Of a DNA stretch of 6,088 nt, positions 1-5,489 are shown in pieces. The stretch spans positions 1 to 6,088 of the forward strand of contig JAHJAQ010000053.1 of assembly GCA_018813975.1 (NCBI GenBank), in the 5' to 3' direction. Numbering within the stretch: the stretch's first letter is position 1; each line of letters opens with the position of its first letter. The notes under the pieces were generated by a model, which was not told where the DNA came from, did not search any database, and was given only the letters and a program-made list of their open reading frames with translations. A program made the position numbers and the translations under genes. This stretch comes from Microcaldota archaeon (lineage in GTDB: Archaea; Iainarchaeota; Iainarchaeia; Iainarchaeales; JAGVWC01).

Positions 1-944
1 CGAATATTGCTCTTGATTTTTTGTTCTCTATACCCCATATCCACTGCCGGAAAATTGCGCTTTAGATCCAAATACTCTTTCCAAAATGATTGAACTCCTT
101 TTTTCAGAAGGTACAATGCAGTCATGCCATACTTATCAATTGGTTTTACTGAGTTTTTGTAACCAAGTTTATTGCAAATTTCTGACAGTTGCCTTAAAAG
201 AAAGTCGTTTTTCAATTTTATTACAATTTGGCCGGAATCAATGTGTCCCTCATCAATGATAAACGCTATCAAAACTGCGAGTAAATGCGGTTTGGAAGAA
301 CCCATAATGCTTTTTGGTAAAATAGCCGATTTTGATAAAAACCCACTATCTTTAAATCCATAATAATTACACAATAAACGCGTTAAAACCACTGGAAGAT
401 AAATTTTTGTTCTTTCGAAAAAATATTTTTCTTTATAGTGCAATTCACCAAAAAGAGTCATAGTTTTTTCCAATAACAATAAACGTAGCCGAGGATTGTA
501 TTGTCGATAGGAAAAATATATTGTGGATTTATTTTTAAATCTAACAATGTTTCCGTCCGCAATCATGTGCGCAATAAGCATCGGGAATAAAGGAGTAACC
601 CGTATTGGCAAAATAGGGCACCGGACAGTAATTCTGCTTTTTTTAAACTGGTAAGCGCTAATATTTTTTTGCAATTTATCTTTTGGAATATTTAAACAAT
701 CACAAATTTTTAATAGAACATGCAAATCCCGAAAGTTAGGGAACGAAGGCTTTAGATAACTCTTAAAAGTTAAAAAAGGAATGTCCAACGCTGTCGCCTC
801 ATGTAAGCGCCCAATTGACTTAAATTTCTTCTTTCGAATTCGGTTTAAAAAAAACAAAAAGTTGTTTTTTAACTCCACAGTAGTGCCAACAGGAAATTGC
901 CAAATGTTAATTTCACCAAAATCAAACGATTTTTTTAGTGACAT
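1..944 (-). CDS. HTH plus LAGLIDADG-domain protein (C-terminus beyond window)
   Basis: I translated the minus strand from the ATG at 944-942; it stays open for 314 codons to the left edge, so the C-terminus is missing. Residues 25-97 look like a helix-turn-helix or XRE-like unit (pattern around LLKICDCLNIPKDKLQKNI). A linker PILPIRVTP precedes two LAGLIDADG-type helices: PMLIAHMIADG at 121-131 and LLAVLIAFIIDEG at 221-233. Both keep an acidic residue just before the glycine (D130, E232), as in metal-binding active sites. The layout matches a freestanding archaeal family annotated as HTH/LAGLIDADG homing-endonuclease-like proteins. Whether it cuts DNA or only binds it, as WhiA does, cannot be told. 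No intein splicing motif is visible. An in-frame TAA lies just upstream with no ATG, GTG or TTG between it and 944, so the start is firm. It is transcribed divergently from ychF. Confidence 0.85.
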   Translation of the reverse strand, partial: MSLKKSFDFGEINIWQFPVGTTVELKNNFLFFLNRIRKKKFKSIGRLHEATALDIPFLTFKSYLKPSFPNFRDLHVLLKICDCLNIPKDKLQKNISAYQFKKSRITVRCPILPIRVTPLFPMLIAHMIADGNIVRFKNKSTIYFSYRQYNPRLRLLLLEKTMTLFGELHYKEKYFFERTKIYLPVVLTRLLCNYYGFKDSGFLSKSAILPKSIMGSSKPHLLAVLIAFIIDEGHIDSGQIVIKLKNDFLLRQLSEICNKLGYKNSVKPIDKYGMTALYLLKKGVQSFWKEYLDLKRNFPAVDMGYREQKIKSNI

Positions 945-965
945 ATTAAAGAACTTCTGACACCC

Positions 966-973
966 ATTAAATA
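966..973. promoter_or_regulatory. TATA-like element in the 59-bp divergent gap
   Basis: The gap at 945-1003 contains ATTAAATA (CTATTTAAT read on the other strand). Its centre lies about 26 nt from the minus-strand ATG at 944 and about 34 nt from the ychF ATG at 1004. An archaeal TATA box sits about 25 nt before transcription start, so it could give a leaderless transcript leftward or a short-leader transcript rightward. A second TATA-like stretch, GGTATATT at 983-990, is also present. Which box serves which gene is a guess. No Shine-Dalgarno sequence is evident before either start. Confidence 0.35.
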
Positions 974-1003
974 GCTTGAGATGGTATATTGCCGGTTAAT
1001 TAA

Positions 1004-2197
1004 ATGTTAATAGGTCTTGTGGGAGCGCCCTCATCGGGAAAAAGTACGTTTTTCAGCGCTGCAACATTGATTGATGTGCCAATCGCTAATTATCCTTTTA
1101 CCACAATAGAACCCAACAAAGGGGTTGGTTTTGTTCGAGTACAATGCGTGGACAAGGAATTTAACGTGCAGTGCAATCCACGAACAGGATACTGCAAGAA
1201 CGGAACAAGATTTGTTCCGGTAGAACTAATTGATGTTGCCGGTCTTGTCCCGGGCGCCCACGAAGGAAAGGGAAGAGGAAATGCTTTTTTGTCTGATTTG
1301 TCAAGAGCAGACGTATTAATTCACGTGGTGGATGCAAGCGGTTCAACAAACGAAAAAGGCGAACCACTCCCCCCCGGAAGCCACGATCCTTCCAAAGACA
1401 TTTTGTTTTTAGAAGAAGAAATAGATTATTGGTTTTTAGGAATCCTGCAAAAAAACTGGGATCGAATAGTCAAAAAGCCATTTGAATCTAAGAGCGCGTT
1501 ATTGGAAGGAATAGCCCAAATTCTTTCAGGAGTGGGCGCTACTGAAACTATTATTGGAACCGTACTAGCCAAAACCGGTTTAACCGAAAAAAAACTAGGG
1601 AATTGGAGTGAAGAAGACAAAAAAAACTTTGCCACTACACTTCGCGAAGTTTCCAAGCCCATTGTAATTGCCGCCAATAAAATGGATATTCCGATTGCAG
1701 AACAAAACTTGAAAAAACTAAAAGAAAAATTCCCTGAAAAACCGATTATTCCTTGTAGCGGATTTGCAGAACTGGCGTTGAAAAAAGCCGCCAAAGAAGG
1801 ATTTATTGAATACCAAGCCGGAAGCAAGGAGTTTACAGAAAAAAAAGAATTGAATAAAAAACAACAAACAGTATTGAATACCATTCGTGAAACGGTTTTG
1901 AAAAAGTTTGAAAGTACGGGCATTCAGGATTGCTTGGACAAAACTGTTTTCGAATTATTGGGTTTTATCGCGGTTTTTCCTGCAGGCGTTCACAAGCTGG
2001 CCGATGCCAAAGGCAATATTCTTCCAGATTGTATTTTAATGCCGTCAAATTCAACTACACTGGATTTTGCTTTCAAATTGCACACAGACATGGGAAAAGG
2101 ATTCATTAAAGCAATTGATGTTAAAACAAAACAAATGGTTGGAAAAGAACACGTATTGAAAAACAGGGACGCGATTGAAATTATATTCAAGAAGTAG
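1004..2197 (+). CDS. ychF: YchF/OLA1-family GTPase, archaeal type
   Basis: This is a translation-factor-related P-loop NTPase of the Obg superfamily, expected in the cytoplasm and associated with ribosomes. In the 397-residue product: Walker A GAPSSGKST at 7-15, switch region YPFTT at 30-34, G3 DVAG at 77-80 followed by L81 where classical GTPases carry Gln (the HAS-GTPase hallmark), the downstream GAHEGKGRGN stretch at 84-93, and G4 NKMD at 225-228. A helical insertion lies at about 135-215 between G3 and G4, and a TGS domain at about 322-396. Three cysteines (48, 57, 64) form a CNPRxGxC-like patch that I associate with archaeal members; bacterial YchF is shorter, near 363 residues. NKMD predicts guanine specificity, whereas bacterial and human YchF/OLA1 have an altered G4 and favour ATP. 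The ATG is the natural start, immediately before the P-loop strand. The 3' end overlaps the convergent gene by 11 bp. Confidence 0.95.
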   Translation: MLIGLVGAPSSGKSTFFSAATLIDVPIANYPFTTIEPNKGVGFVRVQCVDKEFNVQCNPRTGYCKNGTRFVPVELIDVAGLVPGAHEGKGRGNAFLSDLSRADVLIHVVDASGSTNEKGEPLPPGSHDPSKDILFLEEEIDYWFLGILQKNWDRIVKKPFESKSALLEGIAQILSGVGATETIIGTVLAKTGLTEKKLGNWSEEDKKNFATTLREVSKPIVIAANKMDIPIAEQNLKKLKEKFPEKPIIPCSGFAELALKKAAKEGFIEYQAGSKEFTEKKELNKKQQTVLNTIRETVLKKFESTGIQDCLDKTVFELLGFIAVFPAGVHKLADAKGNILPDCILMPSNSTTLDFAFKLHTDMGKGFIKAIDVKTKQMVGKEHVLKNRDAIEIIFKK

Positions 2198-2732
2198 GTT
2201 TTCTTCTTTTAGGTTTGTAAGCAGCACCATATCTTTTTCGAAGCAAGTCATCCATTTCTTGGCTTATTCGTGCAAAATCTGGTTTAGATCGGATCCATTC
2301 TCCAGTTGTTAAATCAAAGTGAATGGCAGCAGCCACGTTTTCCAATCCCAATTCGATTAGAGACTGACCTTTTTTAGGTTTATACTTTCCACTGGACCAA
2401 GTCAAAAATTCTTGTTGCCAATGCCAACTCACCAAACCCAATGCACTCGCGATTTGTTCTCGACCCATTCGAGGAACAGGACTCTTAGCCAAAACAGGAT
2501 ATTTTTTGGGCAATCGGGTTTTGCGCAAAAAATTAATCAATGCCAAAAAAAGCCGTTGTCTTTGAGGCGACACTCCTTTCTTTTTCAAAAGAACTTGAAT
2601 AGCTTGTAATTCTTTTTTGATTTGACGACTTCTTTTTACGTGTCTTTTTGCACGCACAAAAAAACCCGATCTGGTAACTCTTCGAAGACCAACGCGATTA
2701 GTACTATTGCCTCTTAAAAGAGTTTTAGCCAC
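2187..2732 (-). CDS. Hypothetical highly basic protein, probably nucleic-acid binding
   Basis: I do not recognise the family. With the GTG start at 2732 the product is 181 residues beginning MAKTLLRG. It has about 42 Lys/Arg against 11 Asp/Glu and no membrane segment. Residues 18-52 are dominated by basic residues; 91-112 (REQIASALGL then SWHWQQEFLTW) could form a helix-turn-helix; the C-terminus ends in a basic KPKRRKPTS tail. A TTG at 2759 would extend it by nine residues, but I prefer the GTG: an AGGTGA lies 4 nt before it, and the TATA-like box at 2765-2775 would put the transcript start downstream of the TTG. It follows the H1-like gene on the same strand. Its stop codon lies inside ychF, giving an 11-bp tail-to-tail overlap. 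A ribosomal or RNA-binding role is an alternative to a chromatin role. Confidence 0.75.
   Translation of the reverse strand: MAKTLLRGNSTNRVGLRRVTRSGFFVRAKRHVKRSRQIKKELQAIQVLLKKKGVSPQRQRLFLALINFLRKTRLPKKYPVLAKSPVPRMGREQIASALGLVSWHWQQEFLTWSSGKYKPKKGQSLIELGLENVAAAIHFDLTTGEWIRSKPDFARISQEMDDLLRKRYGAAYKPKRRKPTS
2199..2210 (+). terminator. Pyrimidine tract after ychF, possible oligo-T terminator
   Basis: TTTTCTTCTTTT begins one base after the ychF stop codon. Archaeal RNA polymerase terminates at U-rich tracts without needing a hairpin. The tract lies within the C-terminal codons of the convergent basic-protein gene, where it encodes a Lys/Arg-rich tail, so the composition may simply reflect that coding sequence. 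Confidence 0.35.
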
Positions 2733-2736
2733 AAAT

Positions 2737-2742
2737 TCACCT
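2737..2742 (-). promoter_or_regulatory. Ribosome binding site deciding the GTG start
   Basis: AGGTGA on the minus strand is followed by ATTT and then GTG GCT. It complements the CACCU-containing 3' end of 16S rRNA. The 4-nt spacing equals that of the GGTGA site before the H1-like gene, which supports the GTG over the upstream TTG. Confidence 0.6.
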
Positions 2743-2757
2743 AAAAATAAGGAGAAC

Positions 2758-2788
2758 AAAAAAAGTATATTAAAGTTAGCTAAAAAAA
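2758..2788 (-). terminator. Two T7 tracts after the H1-like gene
   Basis: On the minus strand, runs of seven T occur at 2788-2782 and 2764-2758, starting 7 nt beyond the TAG stop of the H1-like gene. Such oligo-T tracts are the usual intrinsic terminator in archaea. The second overlaps the region just downstream of the proposed TATA box. Confidence 0.5.
2765..2775 (-). promoter_or_regulatory. TATA-like box for the basic-protein gene
   Basis: CTTTAATATAC on the minus strand lies about 25 nt upstream of the expected transcript start near 2744, leaving a leader of about a dozen bases that contains the AGGTGA site. This suggests the gene can be transcribed separately from the H1-like gene. Confidence 0.4.
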
Positions 2789-2795
2789 TAAGGTA

Positions 2796-4130
2796 CTAGA
2801 CACTGCCAAAAGGATTGGCTGTGGTAGGGGTTCCTTCTTTTTTGGTTTCCGTGGTAGTGGTGGTGGTAGTGGTTCGCGTAATAGGACCTTTAGCAGCTTG
2901 CATTCGGTGGATTAACTCGGTATTGTCTTTGCCCAATCGATCTAAAACATAAAAATACGCATTCAAAAGCTCATCCAAATTCAAGGTACGCTTATGCCCC
3001 ACCCGAGCTAATTCAATAAAATACAAGTTCACCAACCGATACGCGGTTTCTTCATTATGAATGCACTGGTCTTTCCTGCCTAACTGTTTTTCCACGCGAT
3101 ACCAGGAATAAATAAACGCATCAACCAGGTCATCCAAACTCATTTGTCGCTTAAAACCGGTTCGGGCTAATTCTTCAAAATAAACTTTTACCATTCGATA
3201 GGCCATTTCTTCAGAGGGCAATTCTCCGATTCCCGTTCGAGTGGAGTTAGTACGCACGGTAGTTTCTGTTTTACCCATTTTGTGTACGGTTTCCAATGCC
3301 ACTTTTTCTGCTAATTTGTCTAATGCAACAGGGGGTTGTTTTGGGTGAGTTGCTTCAATTCGTTCTACGGTTTCTCTCGCCACTCTTTCCGCTAATTCTG
3401 CTAAAGCCGCATGAGAAACATCCGTGCTCTTTACCCCTGGTTTTTCCACTATTTTAGTGCGCGTGCGATACTTGATAATGGGCTCGGATTTGCGCACAAC
3501 AGTCTTGGTTTTTACAATCGTTCTAGTTCGCGTTTTAACCCTTGGTTTTGGCGCGGACTTTCGTTTAATCTTTTTCTTGGATTTTCGCTTTGGTTTTGAC
3601 GTCGGTTCCAGTACTGATTTTGCTTTAATTTTACGCGTTCTAATAATAATCTTGGGTTTTGATTTTATTCTACGCGTAATAATCTTAGGCTTGGACTTGA
3701 TTCTGCGTGTTTTAACAATTACCTTGGGCTTGCTTTTAACGCGGACTTTTTGCACCACGGTTTTAATTCTGGTTTTAGTGGGAATTTTTCCAGCTTCAAC
3801 GTTTCGAAGTCTTTTCCACAGTTTAACGGCTTGGTTAAATGTTTTTCCTTTTAACAATTGACGACGCATAAACAAGTTGTATTCGTTCAATTGTTTTTTA
3901 CTTTTCTTTCCCTTAACTCTTGATAAGTCGCTTTTAAGTTTTAATAGTTCAGCATTAATTTTTTTTTGGTCTTTAGCACTTCGTGCCAATGCAACACCCA
4001 TTTTTTTGCGCGCTTTAATTGCATTAGTAGAACGCGTTCGAAGCGTTTTCAATTGTTTTCGAACAGCCTTAGTAGGTGCCTTTGATACCTTTCTTTTAGA
4101 GGTTCTTTTCTTAGCTTTTTTCTTTGCCAT
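2796..4130 (-). CDS. Lysine-rich histone H1-like protein with internal repeats
   Basis: The 444-residue product is probably a DNA-compacting or chromatin-associated protein; no exact family recognised. Residues 1-230 carry about 89 Lys/Arg (39 percent) and begin MAKKKAKKRT. Residues 83-107 (EYNLFMRRQLLKGKTF then NQAVKLWK) resemble an HMG-box or YABBY-like motif. Residues 129-171 are tandem R-K/R-I-K-S-K-P-K-I-I units. Residues 242-258 and 269-285 are a repeated amphipathic helix (10 of 17 identical). Residues 307-341 and 360-394 are a duplicated module (20 of 35 identical, period 53) with consensus E-E-x-A-Y-R-x-V-x-x-Y-F-x-E-L-A-R-x-G-x-K-R. The tail has eight consecutive Thr (420-427). No signal peptide or membrane span is seen. 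The ATG at 4130 has GGTGA 4 nt upstream. It lies 59 bp after cdc6 on the same strand, with no oligo-T tract between, so co-transcription is possible. A repetitive low-complexity structural protein is the alternative. Confidence 0.85.
   Translation of the reverse strand: MAKKKAKKRTSKRKVSKAPTKAVRKQLKTLRTRSTNAIKARKKMGVALARSAKDQKKINAELLKLKSDLSRVKGKKSKKQLNEYNLFMRRQLLKGKTFNQAVKLWKRLRNVEAGKIPTKTRIKTVVQKVRVKSKPKVIVKTRRIKSKPKIITRRIKSKPKIIIRTRKIKAKSVLEPTSKPKRKSKKKIKRKSAPKPRVKTRTRTIVKTKTVVRKSEPIIKYRTRTKIVEKPGVKSTDVSHAALAELAERVARETVERIEATHPKQPPVALDKLAEKVALETVHKMGKTETTVRTNSTRTGIGELPSEEMAYRMVKVYFEELARTGFKRQMSLDDLVDAFIYSWYRVEKQLGRKDQCIHNEETAYRLVNLYFIELARVGHKRTLNLDELLNAYFYVLDRLGKDNTELIHRMQAAKGPITRTTTTTTTTETKKEGTPTTANPFGSV
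2850..2873 (-). repeat. ACN trinucleotide run encoding eight threonines
   Basis: On the minus strand this is 24 bp of consecutive ACC, ACT and one ACG codons within the 3' end of the H1-like gene. It is a short microsatellite-like tract that could vary in length between strains. It encodes a flexible Thr linker before the final KKEG-containing tail. Confidence 0.8.
2949..3212 (-). repeat. Tandem duplication of a 53-residue module
   Basis: Within the H1-like protein, residues 307-341 and 360-394 align without gaps at 20 of 35 identities, at a distance of 53 codons (159 bp). Shared positions include A-Y-R, V, Y-F, E-L-A-R, G, K-R, L-D, L, A and a final Y. The DNA has diverged more than the protein, so the duplication is old and maintained by selection (inference). 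Confidence 0.85.
3618..3746 (-). repeat. Tandem SKPK-type basic repeats
   Basis: Four successive units of 11-13 residues in the H1-like protein carry the core (I/V)KSKPK(I/V)I, the last degraded to IKAK. They resemble the AKPK/SPKK-like repeats of histone H1 tails and of bacterial H1-like proteins, which bind DNA through lysines spaced by proline. Confidence 0.8.
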
Positions 4131-4134
4131 GGGT

Positions 4135-4139
4135 TCACC
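4135..4139 (-). promoter_or_regulatory. Ribosome binding site of the H1-like gene
   Basis: GGTGA on the minus strand lies four bases (ACCC) before the ATG at 4130. It supports this start codon, and it argues that the transcript has a leader rather than being leaderless. Confidence 0.6.
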
Positions 4140-4148
4140 GTTAACTTT

Positions 4149-4183
4149 CTATAATTAAATGATTACAAGCTGTTTTTAAGCTT
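4149..4183 (-). promoter_or_regulatory. Possible TATA boxes and small hairpin between cdc6 and the H1-like gene
   Basis: The minus strand has two A/T elements, GCTTAAAAAC (about 4181-4172) and ATTTAATTATAG (4160-4149). The first would place transcription start near 4150, leaving a leader that holds the GGTGA; the second would start the RNA at about the ATG. AAGCT at 4167-4171 and AGCTT at 4179-4183 can form a 5-bp stem with a 7-nt loop. No minus-strand run of five or more T is present here, so read-through from cdc6 is plausible. Confidence 0.3.
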
Positions 4184-4189
4184 TACCAC

Positions 4190-5317
4190 TCAGACCCCTT
4201 TCAATTTTAGGACTTTTTCCTTGTTCACCAACAATGTAAGCCGGCGTGTTTTGCCTTTAATACCTTCAGCGAGAGATTTGGCCTCGATTAAGCGCATTTG
4301 CTCGAGCTTGGAGATTATCGCGCGAAACATTCTTTCTCCCAATGATTTTTCAGTTTCATCTTGAAAAAAAACAAATAAGTCTCCGGTGGTTAACCCGTTG
4401 TGACGGGCAATGGCTTGCAATACACCGGTTTCCGCAGCATTCAAATAATTTAATCTTTTTTCCAAGGAAACTTTGTCCACAGAATCAAAAACCAATTGCA
4501 AGTGCTTGGGAGTTAACTGGGAACTGTTTTGTTTTTCGGCTTCCCTGCCGGCGGCTAGCAAGCATTCTATTCCAACCCTGCAATCGCCACCCATTCTGGC
4601 AGCGTGTCCCGCGGCTAATGGAATTACTTCTTTTTCCAGTACATTTGAAAAAAAAGCCTTTTTGGTTCTTTCTTCCAAAATGATTTTGAGTTGTACTGGA
4701 GAATACTTTTCAAAAAACAAGGATTGGGGAGACAAACTGCTTTTTACTCTTTCATCCAAGTTTACTAATAATTCAGAATCATTGGAAACAATAATAACGC
4801 CTGTTCTAGTGCCTTGTAATTCTGAAACCCGTAACAAATCATACAATAGTTTGCTCCCTTCTTCACTTGAAAGCAATTGGTCGGCTTCATCCAATACAAT
4901 AATTGGCACTATTTTGGATCGCTTCCACACACTTAACAACTCAGAATAGGTTTCTTCACTCCCCACTCCTCGTTTGGGAACAATGGCTCCAAATGCATTC
5001 GCCAAAAAAGAGAGTACGCTATGCCTGGAATTGGTTTCAAAACAATTCACTAAAACCGTTTTGGCTTTGCCGCTGTATTCTTGCAATTGTTTGAGGACAA
5101 ATCGAATCGTAGCGGTTTTTCCCGTGCCAGGCGGACCATACACAAAAACGTTTCTGGGCTTTCCACCCGTAGAAGCGGGTTTAAGGGCAAACGCGATTTC
5201 TTGGACTTCTTGGTCTCGTTCCCACAATCGCTCGGGCAAAAAATCAGGGTATAACACGGTTTCATCTTTAAACAACTGGTTTTCTTGTTTTATCCGGGCA
5301 AACACGTTTTCGGGCAT
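4190..5317 (-). CDS. cdc6: Orc1/Cdc6-type replication initiator ATPase
   Basis: This AAA+ protein binds origin DNA and helps load the MCM helicase. In its 375 residues: an N-terminal FKDETVLYPDFLPERLWERD stretch (16-35) typical of archaeal Orc1/Cdc6, Walker A GPPGTGKT at 61-68, Walker B VLDEAD at 141-146, sensor 1 N179 in IIVSND, a probable arginine finger R190 in LDERVKSS, the following SPQSLFFEKYSP box, and sensor 2 GGDCR at 243-247. The lid domain continues to about 285, and a winged-helix DNA-binding domain fills about 285-375. Length is slightly below the common 380-410. All catalytic motifs are intact, so it should be active. The ATG at 5317 precedes the conserved N-terminal stretch. 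It heads a same-strand cluster with the H1-like and basic-protein genes and faces an AT-rich divergent gap that could hold its origin. Confidence 0.95.
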   Translation of the reverse strand: MPENVFARIKQENQLFKDETVLYPDFLPERLWERDQEVQEIAFALKPASTGGKPRNVFVYGPPGTGKTATIRFVLKQLQEYSGKAKTVLVNCFETNSRHSVLSFLANAFGAIVPKRGVGSEETYSELLSVWKRSKIVPIIVLDEADQLLSSEEGSKLLYDLLRVSELQGTRTGVIIVSNDSELLVNLDERVKSSLSPQSLFFEKYSPVQLKIILEERTKKAFFSNVLEKEVIPLAAGHAARMGGDCRVGIECLLAAGREAEKQNSSQLTPKHLQLVFDSVDKVSLEKRLNYLNAAETGVLQAIARHNGLTTGDLFVFFQDETEKSLGERMFRAIISKLEQMRLIEAKSLAEGIKGKTRRLTLLVNKEKVLKLKGV

Positions 5318-5337
5318 ACTATAGTAATAGTTTATAA

Positions 5338-5351
5338 GAGATAATAAAGTT
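5338..5351 (-). promoter_or_regulatory. TATA-like box for cdc6
   Basis: On the minus strand CTTTATTAT has its centre about 28 nt before the cdc6 ATG at 5317, which would give a nearly leaderless transcript. A second candidate, CTTATAAAC (5338-5330), sits closer to the start, at a distance short for an archaeal promoter. No Shine-Dalgarno sequence is visible directly before the ATG. Confidence 0.35.
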
Positions 5352-5426
5352 CCCTAAGTTCTTTTTGTGAAATTCAAGAGACCCTTTAAAATATCAAAAA
5401 ATAGGGTTTGAAATCCAAGCCAGTTT

Positions 5427-5436
5427 ACTATAAAAA
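5427..5436 (+). promoter_or_regulatory. TATA-like box for the radical SAM gene
   Basis: ACTATAAAAA on the plus strand predicts transcription start near 5458 and a leader of about 30 nt ahead of the TTG at 5490. The leader would include both AAAGGAG (5464-5470) and the G6 run (5479-5484). Confidence 0.45.
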
Positions 5437-5478
5437 ACATTCCGTGGAGAAAAATTTACACCAAAAGGAGTTATTTTT

Positions 5479-5485
5479 GGGGGGT
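5479..5485 (+). promoter_or_regulatory. G-rich ribosome binding site for the TTG start
   Basis: GGGGGGT is followed by CTAT and then the TTG. It can pair with the CCUCC-type anti-SD if G-U wobble replaces the usual A-U pair. A more canonical AAAGGAG at 5464-5470 is too far from this TTG but is well placed for another TTG at 5477, in a different frame. Confidence 0.4.
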
Positions 5486-5489
5486 CTAT

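Larger units (their letters stand above)
5318..5489. other. AT-rich divergent intergenic region next to cdc6, candidate origin
   Basis: These 172 bp lie between the cdc6 start and the radical SAM start. Seen directly: an 8-bp palindrome ACTATAGT (5318-5325) against the cdc6 ATG; AAGTTC repeated directly at 5347-5352 and 5356-5361; an inverted repeat ACCCT/AGGGT (5381-5385, 5403-5407) around a 17-bp AT-only-but-one core; the dyad TCC-GT-GGA at 5441-5448 within TTCCGTGGAGAAA; and a G6 run at 5479-5484. Archaeal origins often adjoin cdc6 and carry ORB elements with a TTCCAGTGGAAA-like dyad and a 3' G string. The dyad here lacks one spacer base and is a single copy, so the origin call is tentative. 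Confidence 0.35.

Noticed and set aside
172..363. 63-codon plus-strand frame in the left region
   Set aside because: It lies antisense to the LAGLIDADG gene, which has recognisable motifs and an uninterrupted frame; the product shows no family features.
1..944. Intein or disrupted gene
   Set aside because: The frame begins with its own Met behind a stop codon and has an N-terminal HTH; no splice-junction motifs or host exteins are visible.
1426..1923. 165-codon minus-strand frame inside ychF
   Set aside because: It is the antisense shadow of a well-conserved GTPase; its Phe/Ser-rich composition is what the complement of Lys/Glu-rich codons yields.
3618..3746. Possible CRISPR or DNA-level repeat array
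   Set aside because: The units are short, imperfect and in frame with basic protein repeats; there are no spacers of uniform length.
3424..3861. 145-codon plus-strand hydrophobic frame resembling a membrane protein
   Set aside because: Its Leu/Phe-rich repeats are the complement of Lys/Arg-rich repeat codons of the H1-like gene; no start signals are seen.
4167..4183. Hairpin terminator after cdc6
   Set aside because: The stem is only 5 bp and no T tract follows on the minus strand, so it is not convincing as a terminator.
4473..4949. 158-codon plus-strand frame opposite cdc6
   Set aside because: The opposite strand encodes Orc1/Cdc6 with all AAA+ motifs; this frame has no recognisable domain.
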